Origin: JAGXRK01 sp963714415
GTDB lineage: Bacteria; Bacteroidota; Ignavibacteria; Ignavibacteriales; Ignavibacteriaceae
Direction of reading: 5' to 3'
Assembly (NCBI GenBank): GCA_963714415.1
Contig: CAVQOL010000013.1
Location: forward strand, 1-64,000
Length of the DNA: 64,000 nucleotides
Notes under the pieces: model-generated
What the model saw: only the letters and a program-made list of their open reading frames with translations
What the model was told of the DNA's origin: nothing
Databases searched by the model: none
Program-made: the position numbers and the translations under genes
In this document: piece by piece, positions 18,381-27,144 of the stretch
How positions within the stretch are numbered: position 1 is the first letter of the stretch
Layout of the letters: each line of letters opens with the position of its first letter

Positions 18381-20276
18381 TTATTTAATGTTATTTGGTA
18401 GAATTACTTTAAATGTACTACCGGAGTCCATTATGCTTTCAACAGAAATTTGTCCGCCGTTTTTTTCAACAAACTCTTTGCATATGGCTAGTCCGAGTCC
18501 GGTTCCGGCTTCATCAGCAGTTCCTTTTAGCGATAGTTGCTGATCATAATTAAAGAGTTTTTGTTGATTCTCAACCGAAATACCAATACCGTTATCGGAT
18601 ACATATATATAAGTCAGATCGCCAATATCTTCAACTGACAAAGTGACGCTGCCGCCTGAATTTGTAAACTTTATTGCGTTTGATACAAGATTGCGAAGTA
18701 CTGTTTCAATCATATATCTATCGGCAAGTATAATTTTCTCTCCTGAGAGTTCATTGATGAGTTTTATTTGTTTCTTAACCGCAAATTCACGGTGAAGCAA
18801 AAGAACATCGTTGAAAAGTTCATATAAATTAATTTCAGTTTTATTTACTTCAAGCTTTCCGGTCTGCACTTTTGACCATTCAAGAAGATTGACGAGTAGA
18901 TTGTATACATTTTTTGCAGCAGTGTGAATGTTAGAGGCGGTTTCTTTAAGTTCTTCAGATGAAAGCTCTTCACTGTAAAGGGAAAGGTATTCAGACGCGC
19001 CAAGTATTGAATGAAAAGGATTTCTTAAATCGTGTGAAATGATTGAAAAAAACTTATCCTTTGCCGAATTACTTGATTGTAATTCATCAGCGTAAATTTT
19101 TAACTTTTGTTCAGCAGATTTACGTTGCGTTATATTTTGAAATATCATTATAAAATACAGAGGTTTCTGCCTAGAATCTTTTACAAGAGAAATGGATGTT
19201 GAAGACCAAATAATTTCTTGCGGTTTACTTTTTAATCTAAACTCAATTTGCTGGGGACCCGTAAGTTTATTTTCCAGAGTTCCGTCAATTATTTCTTTAA
19301 CTTTTCCGTAGTCTTCCAATAAGGAAATATCATCGAGATAAAGTTGCAGAAACTCTATCGGGGAATAACCGGTCATATCACAAAATGATTTATTGACCTT
19401 TGTAAATCTTGTGTCAGGTCCTATTATTGCCATAGCAATTCCAGCACTTTCAAAAGTGCTTCTAAACTTCTCTTCACTTTTTTTAAGTGCCTGCTCGGAA
19501 AGTTTTCTTTCAGTAATATCAGTAGAAGCACCAATTACACGATCATATAATCCATCTGAAGATCTAACAAGGTTGACTTGGGTTGAAATCCAACCAACCG
19601 TTCTGTTTTTCCTTATCATTCTGTATTCGAACTGGCGAGAGAATTCACTTCCTGACATTATCGAGTTTATTGTTTCCTGTGCAAAGGCTAGATCATCAGG
19701 ATGAACAAGGTAGAGCCAATCGTTGATGTTGTTAGATAATTCATGTTCCTCATAACCAAGAAGAGATTTAAGATTACGATCATAAGAAATCTCCTTTGAA
19801 CCGATGAGAACCTCCCAGATAGCGGTGCTTCCCGCTTCAAGTGCTTTTTCATATCTTTTTGTCGTTTGTTCAAGCTGACTCTTAATATTATGATTCATCA
19901 TGGTCAGATCAAGTACACGTTGAAGCTGTTCCCCGTCAAACGGTTTCTGAATGTAAGCAAACGGATTAGTTTCCTTTGCTTTTTGAAAAGTATGTTCATC
20001 ATTATAAGATGTGAGATAAACAACCGGAATATCAAAGAATTTTCGTATTTCTTCGGCTGCCTCTATCCCTGTCATTTCACCCTTAAGCTTGATATCCATC
20101 AATATAAGATTGGGAGCAAATATGTGTGCAAGTTGTATGGCTTCTTCACCTGTTGAAGCTACACCAACGACATTATATCCGGCTTTGGTTAAACGGTTTT
20201 CAAGACTTTTTACTATTATAGATTCGTCTTCAACTATTAAAACCTTAGCGTTTTCGTGCGGGCTTATTTTCATCAA
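18381..20276 (-). CDS. response regulator-PAS-PAS-histidine kinase
   Basis: 631 residues. Domain order: an N-terminal receiver (KVLIVEDESII at residues 10-20, phosphoacceptor Asp in LILMDIKL near 60), two PAS domains (about 145-258 and 268-392, each ending in a DITERK/NITQRK PAC motif), a HisKA domain with the histidine in FSIISHDLRNPFHS near 416, and HATPase_c with NLVSNAIKFT, DNGIGIS and GTGLGLAIC. It has no membrane segment, so it senses an internal signal or is fed by another kinase through its receiver. There is no adjacent output regulator. The start MMKISPHE is at 20276. Confidence 0.92.
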   Translation of the reverse strand: MMKISPHENAKVLIVEDESIIVKSLENRLTKAGYNVVGVASTGEEAIQLAHIFAPNLILMDIKLKGEMTGIEAAEEIRKFFDIPVVYLTSYNDEHTFQKAKETNPFAYIQKPFDGEQLQRVLDLTMMNHNIKSQLEQTTKRYEKALEAGSTAIWEVLIGSKEISYDRNLKSLLGYEEHELSNNINDWLYLVHPDDLAFAQETINSIMSGSEFSRQFEYRMIRKNRTVGWISTQVNLVRSSDGLYDRVIGASTDITERKLSEQALKKSEEKFRSTFESAGIAMAIIGPDTRFTKVNKSFCDMTGYSPIEFLQLYLDDISLLEDYGKVKEIIDGTLENKLTGPQQIEFRLKSKPQEIIWSSTSISLVKDSRQKPLYFIMIFQNITQRKSAEQKLKIYADELQSSNSAKDKFFSIISHDLRNPFHSILGASEYLSLYSEELSSEELKETASNIHTAAKNVYNLLVNLLEWSKVQTGKLEVNKTEINLYELFNDVLLLHREFAVKKQIKLINELSGEKIILADRYMIETVLRNLVSNAIKFTNSGGSVTLSVEDIGDLTYIYVSDNGIGISVENQQKLFNYDQQLSLKGTADEAGTGLGLAICKEFVEKNGGQISVESIMDSGSTFKVILPNNIK

Positions 20277-20374
20277 TTATTAAAGCAAATACTATTTTAA
20301 CAACACAAAATGTAATAAAAATTCGGAATATTATACGGATAATTTTGAGATAAGAGAAATTATTTATGTAGTAT

Positions 20375-20670
20375 TTATTGATTTTTTTGCCTTTGTTTCA
20401 AACCCTCTAAACCCTGCAATCCTCCGGAATGGACAGCAACGATAGTAAATCCTTCCTTAATACAGCCTTTTGTAATAATGTACTATATCCTTCTTCATAA
20501 GCTTTTATTAGGTTGTATTTGAGTTTATGGAGTTTATTACCAGAGAGTTCCGGATCGTTCAGATCTTCTCTTTTAATAAAAAGATTTATTCCACGCTGTG
20601 TTAAGAATTCATCTTCGACTTTTTGAAGTGGTGTTGAGGGTAAATTGAATAAGCTATGCAGGTCTTTCAA
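20375..20670 (-). pseudogene. D-cysteine desulfhydrase/ACC deaminase-like gene with internal deletion
   Basis: The first ~65 residues (LPSTPLQKVEDEFLTQRG, FIKREDLNDPELSGNKLHKLKY) are the N-terminus of the PLP-dependent ACC deaminase/D-cysteine desulfhydrase family, including the PLP-lysine neighbourhood GNKLHKLKY. The frame then runs into unrelated residues and stops at 20407. In another frame the following sequence encodes KEGFTIVAVHSGGLQGLEGL, which is the family's C-terminal end, with a stop at 20375. About 200 central codons are missing, so both ends survive without the middle. The result is non-functional unless the gap is a misassembly. Confidence 0.8.
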
Positions 20671-20781
20671 ATGACTTTACTATAAAAACTTTTTAATGTT
20701 AATTCACTCGCTAAGATAAAAAATAATTATATTTAGATATAATATCATAACTTTTCAATACAACTACTGGTATTTATTAGT

Positions 20782-22367
20782 ATGCATAAAGAAGAAATAC
20801 TCAAAGAAATAGATGCTCACCTTGCTGAAGTAAATGAATTCGGTATTTCAATTGAACAGATTGTTAACCAGTTGGAAATTTTTGAACGCGGAGCTTTATT
20901 TGCAGATGTAGTTAGACCCTGTAAAAAAGGCGATGGGATTTTTGTGATTGATGAGGAAAAACATCAAGAGCTTCTGGAAATTCATACCTTGGCTGCAGCA
21001 TCAGGTCGTTTGACAAATTTTGTTCCTTCTTCAGGTGCGGCTTCACGAATGTTCGGTAAAATTCAATCTTACCTAAATGAATCTGCATTCATTCCTTATT
21101 CTAAGCTTAAAGATGATTCTGCTAAAAATTCCGATGCTAAGTTAGTTTATGAGTTTATAAATAATCTTATACATTTCGCATTTTACAATCAATTAAAAAC
21201 AGTTCTGAAAAATGAAAATATAGACTTAGAGAAAATTAATGATGAAGATGATGTGTCAATCATTCTGAAAAGAGTACTGGATAGTAAAGGACTCAATTAT
21301 TCGTTTTATCCTAAAGGCGCAATTCTTTTTCATAGATATAAAGATAAAAGCAGAACCGCGTTTGAAGAACATTTGTTTGAAGCTGTTAATTTGGTTGCAG
21401 ATAAATCTAATAGTGTAAAAATTCACTTTACTATTTCTGACGAACACACAGACCTATTCTCTAAAATAATAAATAATTCTACTAAAGAGTTTGAAGGGAC
21501 GGGGAATTAAGTTAAAGGTAACTCATTCTTTTCAAAAAAAATCAACTAATACAATTTCTGTAACGCCTGATAATAAATTTTTTAGAAACAGTTGCGGCAA
21601 ATTTGTTTTCAGACCCGCAGGACACGGAGCCTTAATAGAAAACCTGAACGAACTCGACTGTGATATTGTACTAATTAAGAATGTTGATAACATTCTTCCT
21701 TCGACAAAGAATGATGAGTCGATTAAGTATAAGAAACTTATGACAGGATTTCTGGTTTCAATCCAGGAAAAGATATTTAATTATTTGCGAATAATTGAGA
21801 GTAAGGAAGCAAACAATGAAGTGATTTCTGAAATAACAAAATTTGCGTCTGAGTTTCTTTTAATATCTCTTCCCGGTGAATTTGATAAGTCAAACCACCG
21901 ATGAAAAAGCGGCTTATTTATTTTCTAAACTAAATCGTCCTCTCAGAGTTTGCGGAATGGTAAAGAATGAAGGTCATCCAGGTGGAGGTCCTTTCTTTGT
22001 GAGAAATTCAAATGGAGATATTTCAATTCAGATAGTTGAGGAATCTCAGATCAATAAAAACAATTCTGAACAACTGGAAATCTTTAATGCATCAACACAT
22101 TTTAATCCGGTTGATATGGTTTGTGCATTAAGAGATTATAAGGGTAAAAAATATAATTTAAAAAATTATGTCGATGAATCTTCGGGTTTGATTACGACAA
22201 AATCTTATGAAGGAAAACTTCTAAAAGCATTGGAATTGCCGGGTCTGTGGAACGGCGGAATGGCTTATTGGAACACTGTTTTTGTAGAAATACCCGCAGA
22301 AATTTTTAATCCCGTTAAAGAGATAAATGATTTGTTAAAACCCGCGCATCAGGTTAAAGTTGATTGA
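20782..22367 (+). CDS. DUF4301 family protein (two frameshifts)
   Basis: Three consecutive frames together form one ~528-codon protein. Segment 1 (20782-about 21495) contains LTNFVPSSGAASRMFGKI and YPKGAILFHRYKDKSRTAFEEH. Segment 2 (about 21491-21885) contains SFQKKSTNTISV and FRPAGHGALIENLNELDCD. Segment 3 (about 21885-22367) contains RVCGMVKNEGHPGGGPFFV and NGGMAYWNTVFVE. The order and the glycine-rich motifs fit DUF4301, a Bacteroidetes-centred family whose fold resembles sugar-nucleotide transferases; its function is unknown. Shifts are needed near 21495-21515 (around AGGGACGGGG) and 21880-21895. No neighbour gives a role. Confidence 0.8.
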
Positions 22368-22484
22368 TTGGTTTTTACATTCCCTCTTTTTATTTCACCT
22401 AAAACGCTTTTTAAGAAATATAGGATAAAACCCCATAGCCCCCAAAAGTTAATGTTAACTACAAGGTATTATCTAACCCGAAAT

Positions 22485-22763
22485 TCATTCTGTGCTTTGA
22501 ACGGCAATTGTTTTTGGCGGATTGTGAACAATCTTTCTAATAGTATCGAACTGGAGATATGGATATTCTTCTCTTAGCGCATCAATAGCATCTCCGGTTC
22601 TAATTTTTTGTGCACGGAGCATTTTGAATTTTTTACGTATTTTGTAATCCCGGACAGAACGTTCGTTAATCAATCCTTTGCTTTCAAGGATTTCATAAAT
22701 CTCATCGCTGATAAGATCTGATAAGGGATTAGATAGTACTTTTTTTCGTTCAGAGAGTTCCAT
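22485..22763 (-). CDS. small helical protein, unknown function
   Basis: 92 residues, all predicted helical and highly charged. The middle (SVRDYKIRKKFKMLRAQK followed by GDAIDALREEYPYLQFDTIRKIVH) looks like a helix-turn-helix of the kind that ends '-SFDTIRKI', so DNA binding is possible but unproven. It lies between the DUF4301 gene (converging) and the two-component genes, and has a ribosome-binding-like GGAGGAAATATG immediately upstream on the minus strand, which supports it being a real gene. Confidence 0.6.
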   Translation of the reverse strand: MELSERKKVLSNPLSDLISDEIYEILESKGLINERSVRDYKIRKKFKMLRAQKIRTGDAIDALREEYPYLQFDTIRKIVHNPPKTIAVQSTE

Positions 22764-22880
22764 ATTTCCTCCCGTTCTTCTAATTAGTATTGATATTCAA
22801 ATTACTATTTACCCTGTTTTTTAATTCTAAACAGTCAGAATATCTTCACTTGTAAAGCTATAAAGTTATGTCAGGTAATC

Positions 22881-22900
22881 AACCGCATAAATATGCGGTT
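22881..22900. repeat. perfect 8-base inverted repeat in the intergenic region
   Basis: AACCGCAT at 22881-22888 and ATGCGGTT at 22893-22900 are separated by AAAT. There is no T-tract on either side, so a terminator is unlikely. It is 58 bases beyond the end of the LuxR regulator gene and 118 bases before the start of the small helical protein, in the gap between two minus-strand genes, so it could be an operator for the latter. Confidence 0.5.
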
Positions 22901-22957
22901 ATGGAAAAATGCGGGTATTTTTAGTTATGAGAGTTGCATATCTATGCAGTATTCAGG

Positions 22958-23596
22958 CTATATTATTTTCTTTCTTATTGCCTTAGCAACAGCTTCGGAT
23001 TGTGAATGCACATGAAGTTTTTTGTAAATGTTTCTTATGTGATGTCTTACAGTATCAACACTTATAAACAATGAATCAGCAATTTCCTGATAGTTATATC
23101 CATCTGATAAAAGACTTAGCACCTCTATTTCACGCCGGCTTAATTCATAAACTGAATTATTTACAGAAATATTTTTTGTCTCTTTAAAAGCTGTAATAAC
23201 CTGTCTTGCGACGTTAGAACTCATCGGTGAGCCGCCTTCGTGAACATCTTTAATTGCTTCAAGAAGTTTTGAGGGCGGAGTTTTTTTAACTAAATAACCA
23301 CAGGCACCGGCACACAATGCATCAAATACTTTGTCGCTGTCTTCATAAACCGTAAGCATAAGCACATTAAGTCCGGGTTTTTTATCAATTGCTTTTTTTA
23401 CTCCCTCAATTCCACTCATACCGGGAAGCCCGATATCCATCAGAACAACATCAACCGGCAGGCTATCAAGTTTATTTAGAAAAGCTTCGCAATTTGAATA
23501 AGCACCAGTACATGTATAACCAGGAGTTCCATTGATCAGTGCAGCAAGCCCTTCTCTAATAACGTTATTATCTTCAACTATTACAACATTAATCAT
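22958..23596 (-). CDS. LuxR/NarL-family response regulator
   Basis: 212 residues. The receiver domain starts INVVIVEDNNVIREGL, has its phosphoacceptor Asp in VDVVLMDIGLPGMSG (about residue 55) and ends near the conserved lysine in GYLVKKTPPSKL. The C-terminal helix-turn-helix is ELSRREIEVLSLLSDGYNYQ through SVDTVRHHIRNIYKKL. It starts 16 bp after the stop of the upstream propeller kinase, so the two genes form a two-component operon, and the kinase should be its phosphodonor. Confidence 0.95.
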   Translation of the reverse strand: MINVVIVEDNNVIREGLAALINGTPGYTCTGAYSNCEAFLNKLDSLPVDVVLMDIGLPGMSGIEGVKKAIDKKPGLNVLMLTVYEDSDKVFDALCAGACGYLVKKTPPSKLLEAIKDVHEGGSPMSSNVARQVITAFKETKNISVNNSVYELSRREIEVLSLLSDGYNYQEIADSLFISVDTVRHHIRNIYKKLHVHSQSEAVAKAIRKKII

Positions 23597-23612
23597 GATT
23601 CTTTACTGGGGA

Positions 23613-26600
23613 TTAATATTTAAAAAATGATTTAAATTTTGTTAAGCCTGATCGTCTTCCCATGAATCTTAAAGATGTACCATGATTTGGAGATGATTTC
23701 CACTTAACTCTTCCCCCTATAGATTCCGCACGCTGTTTTATATTTTTTATTCCATTACCTAATTCAATATTATCTTCATTTAATCCTATTCCATCATCAG
23801 TTACAGAAACCTCAATAAAATCCTGTCTAGCATTAGCATCTAATTGAATAACACTGCATTTGCTGTGTTTGATTGCATTATTTATTGCCTCCTTAAGAAT
23901 TAAATACAGATTCTGTTTGAAATCTATAGGAAGTTTTATGTCTTTTAACTTTTCAAGATTAGAAACCCTGAATGAAATGCCAAGCGAATTAAGAGCATCA
24001 CTGTAAGAGTTTTTAAGTCTCACAATCAGATCGTGAAGCGAATCACGCTGTGGATTAACTACCCAGACTATATCGCTCATATTATCAACAAGGGTACGGG
24101 AAAGTTCACTTATTATTTCAAGTTCTTTATTAGACTCCGCATTTTTAGAATTGGTTTTAATGGCAGCAAGCTCACTTAAAATTGATATTTCGGTTAATCC
24201 TGAACCAACATTATCATGTAAATCGGCTGCAATTTTTGTTTTTAATTTTTCAATTGCCAGCAAGTTTTTGACTCTTAGAGTACTGATATAATAAACGAAG
24301 AATCCTATACTAATTGCTGAGATAGCAAAGAACCACCATCTGTTCCAAAAAGGAGGAGAAATTATAATAGATATGCTGGCTTCTTCGGTGCTCCATACTC
24401 CATCACTGTTTGATCCACGAACTCTAAAAGTATAGGAGCCGGCAGGAAGATTTGTATAATTTGCAACTCTTCTTTCCGCAACAGTTTGTTGCCATTCATC
24501 ATCAAAACCTTCAAGAATGAAGTAATAATTATTATCCATAGGATCACTAAAATCCATTGAAGCAAATTCAAATGTTATAAAATTATTTTTATAATTAAGT
24601 AACAATTCGGATGGATTGCCTTTAATATTTTCATTCATAATTTTTATTGATGTAATAACAACAGGAGGCAGATAAGGATTGTTTTTAATGCTGTCGGGAT
24701 AAAAATAGTTTAAGCCGTTGATACCTCCAAAGAATAATTCACCGCCCGATGATTTGAAATAACTACCGCCGCTGAATTCGCGAGATTGTACACCGTCGAG
24801 TATATCATATCTTCTGAATTTTTGAGTTTCATAATTTAACCTAAAGATTCCGTTATCCGTACTTAACCAGAGATTTTTATAGTCGTCTTCAAGTATCCCA
24901 TAAACAGCACCGCTTGTTAATCCGTCCTTTTGTGAAAATCTCTTAAACTTGCCAGTTGAAGGATCAAATTTGTTTAATGCCCCGCCGTAGGTTCCTATCC
25001 ACAAATACCCTTCTGAGTCTTCTGAAATTGACAGAACCTTATCGTCACTTATTGATTCATCATTAAAAGGATTATGACGAAAGTGTTCAAATGTACCATT
25101 GCTTTTATTCAGCTTATTTAATCCACCCCCGAAAGTTCCAACCCAAATAATTCCTTTGCTATCCTGAAACACTTTATATACTCTGTTATCGCTTAGTGAA
25201 CCTGGATTTGTTGGATCATTGGTATAGTATTGGAAGTTTATTTTTTCATAAAAAGGATTGTCAGAACTTTTAAAATAATTTAAACCATTGCCGAATGTTC
25301 CAATCCAATATTCATCATCATCAATTAGTATTGATTGAACCTGGTTTGCACTTAATGTTCCGTTAATAGAAAGATCGCTCAATAATCTTCTTACTTTTAA
25401 ACTTGTCTTTTCTATTATATTTAATCCTTCACTGTAGGTTCCAACCCAAAGATTACCAAATTTATCTTCAGAAATGGCTCTAATATGATTACTGCTTATC
25501 GAGTTGTTGTTATTTTGATAGTGCAACAGATGAGTGAATAAGTTTTTTGTTCGATCAATTTTAGTTATTCCCCCACGATAGGTTCCTACCCAGAGTATTT
25601 TATCTTTGTCTTCGTAAATAGACCAGACAACATTGTCAGATAGACTATTCGGATTATCAGCTTGATGTGAATACAAATTAAATTTTGCTCGGCAGAACTG
25701 AATTACAGTAACTCCAGCACCTAAATGAGACCCTGCCCAGATAATTCCTGACTTATCAACGCTGAGAGAGAGAACATCATTATCGGCGAGTGAATTTTGA
25801 TTTGTTGGGCTATATTTAAAATTTAGAAATTTTCTGCTCACAGGATCATACTTGTCTAATCCACCTCCAAAAGTTCCAATCCAGATATTTCCAAGTTTAT
25901 CTTCGCATAAAGCCATAACTGTGTTATTAGATATTGAGTTCTTTCCCGTGTCAAGTTTGTATTTCGTGAATTTTGTTTTATTAGGAGCTTTATTTTTATC
26001 TTCCCTCTTTAAAAAATTTAATCCGCCATTATAACTGCCTATCCAGAGATTAAATTCCGAATCGATTAAGAGAGTAATTATCCTATTATCGGTTAATCCA
26101 TTTAGATTACTTGCAGAATAAGAATAAGTAATAAAAGTGTAATTACCGTTTTTATCTTTTAACGATTTACACAAACCACCACCAAATGTCCCGATCCAGA
26201 TAGTTTCATTTTCATCCAGTAATAGTTTCGATACTCTGTTTATTGGTAATAAATTTTTATCTGAACCATCATAGTAAAAATGATTTATTTTATTAAGTTC
26301 TTTATCGATAACAACTATACCATTTCCCCAGGTACCAACCCAGATATTTCCATCTGAGTCTTCAATCATTGATGTTATAGTAGAATTTTGATTTCTGGAA
26401 AAGGCAATTGGATAATCATAATAATCTGCACCAAATCCGGGTTCTTTTTCAAAAAGATTGGAAATACTTATGTGAGAAAATGAATCACTTAACCGGTCAT
26501 ATTTGTTGATGTTTCCTTCAATAGTACCTATCCAAATTGTTCCGCGGCTGTCTTCTAACAGTGAAATAATTCCGTCATCAGAAATCGATGAAGAATCGTT

Positions 26601-26831
26601 TGGATCGTTGCTGTAAATTGTAAGGCTATATCCATCATATTTGTTTAATCCGCTGGCAGTTCCAAACCACATAAATCCGATTTTATCCTGAAGCGAAGCA
26701 AAAACAGTACTTTGTGAAAGACCGTCTTCGACTCCTATTCGTCTGAATTTATAATCCTGCGGATTTGGGAGGATCATCTCAGAGAAGAGAATAATTAAAA
26801 ATAAAGTAGTTGCGTATTTAATTTTTGTCAT
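23613..26831 (-). CDS. periplasmic two-propeller sensor histidine kinase (reg_prop/Y_Y_Y/HisKA_3)
   Basis: 1072 residues. A signal peptide (MTKIKYATTLFLIILFSEMI) leads into about 700 residues of two-component-regulator propeller repeats, each carrying a variant of GxIWVGTxGGGLNKxD. A Y_Y_Y domain follows (NNYYFILEGFDDEWQQ), then one membrane helix (WWFFAISAISIGFFVYYI), a HisKA_3 dimerisation domain with the histidine in AADLHDNVGSGLTEIS, and HATPase (KEAINNAIKHSKC, DDGIGL, GNGIKNIKQRAESIGG). This is the layout of Bacteroidetes sensors for extracellular glycans or other ligands, but here no polysaccharide genes adjoin. It is co-transcribed with the LuxR regulator. Confidence 0.95.
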   Translation of the reverse strand: MTKIKYATTLFLIILFSEMILPNPQDYKFRRIGVEDGLSQSTVFASLQDKIGFMWFGTASGLNKYDGYSLTIYSNDPNDSSSISDDGIISLLEDSRGTIWIGTIEGNINKYDRLSDSFSHISISNLFEKEPGFGADYYDYPIAFSRNQNSTITSMIEDSDGNIWVGTWGNGIVVIDKELNKINHFYYDGSDKNLLPINRVSKLLLDENETIWIGTFGGGLCKSLKDKNGNYTFITYSYSASNLNGLTDNRIITLLIDSEFNLWIGSYNGGLNFLKREDKNKAPNKTKFTKYKLDTGKNSISNNTVMALCEDKLGNIWIGTFGGGLDKYDPVSRKFLNFKYSPTNQNSLADNDVLSLSVDKSGIIWAGSHLGAGVTVIQFCRAKFNLYSHQADNPNSLSDNVVWSIYEDKDKILWVGTYRGGITKIDRTKNLFTHLLHYQNNNNSISSNHIRAISEDKFGNLWVGTYSEGLNIIEKTSLKVRRLLSDLSINGTLSANQVQSILIDDDEYWIGTFGNGLNYFKSSDNPFYEKINFQYYTNDPTNPGSLSDNRVYKVFQDSKGIIWVGTFGGGLNKLNKSNGTFEHFRHNPFNDESISDDKVLSISEDSEGYLWIGTYGGALNKFDPSTGKFKRFSQKDGLTSGAVYGILEDDYKNLWLSTDNGIFRLNYETQKFRRYDILDGVQSREFSGGSYFKSSGGELFFGGINGLNYFYPDSIKNNPYLPPVVITSIKIMNENIKGNPSELLLNYKNNFITFEFASMDFSDPMDNNYYFILEGFDDEWQQTVAERRVANYTNLPAGSYTFRVRGSNSDGVWSTEEASISIIISPPFWNRWWFFAISAISIGFFVYYISTLRVKNLLAIEKLKTKIAADLHDNVGSGLTEISILSELAAIKTNSKNAESNKELEIISELSRTLVDNMSDIVWVVNPQRDSLHDLIVRLKNSYSDALNSLGISFRVSNLEKLKDIKLPIDFKQNLYLILKEAINNAIKHSKCSVIQLDANARQDFIEVSVTDDGIGLNEDNIELGNGIKNIKQRAESIGGRVKWKSSPNHGTSLRFMGRRSGLTKFKSFFKY

Positions 26832-27144
26832 TTACCAGCCGGAAATAAAACTCATACTAATTATAAGCTAATTTCAATATAATATCCACAACAGAAATGA
26901 GTGTTTGTTTCTTTTTTTATTCTCAGGGTTAATTTGAAGTACCTAATAAGTTAGCTGTTATATTTTTACAACAAAAAATAAATTAAATGTTTGCACTTTT
27001 AATCATATCTTTAGCTTCTTTTAATCACACAAATTCATCTCTACAATTCAAAATTAACTTCTATCTCAAACGCAATAGTTATTTTTAACTTCTTGAAAAA
27101 AGTACTTTTTTATTGGGGGAAATGAAAAACAAGAAAGAGAAATT
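26832..27144. other. 313-base divergent intergenic region
   Basis: This lies between the divergent propeller-kinase and iorA genes and must hold both promoters. It is very AT-rich. I see no strong hairpin, repeat or motif that I could name. A GAAAGAGAAATT stretch just before 27145 may serve as the iorA ribosome-binding site. Confidence 0.6.

Noticed and set aside
22368..22577. 69-residue plus-strand frame after the DUF4301 gene
   Set aside because: No start signals, not similar to a known family, and partly opposite the small helical gene at 22485-22763, which has a good ribosome-binding site.
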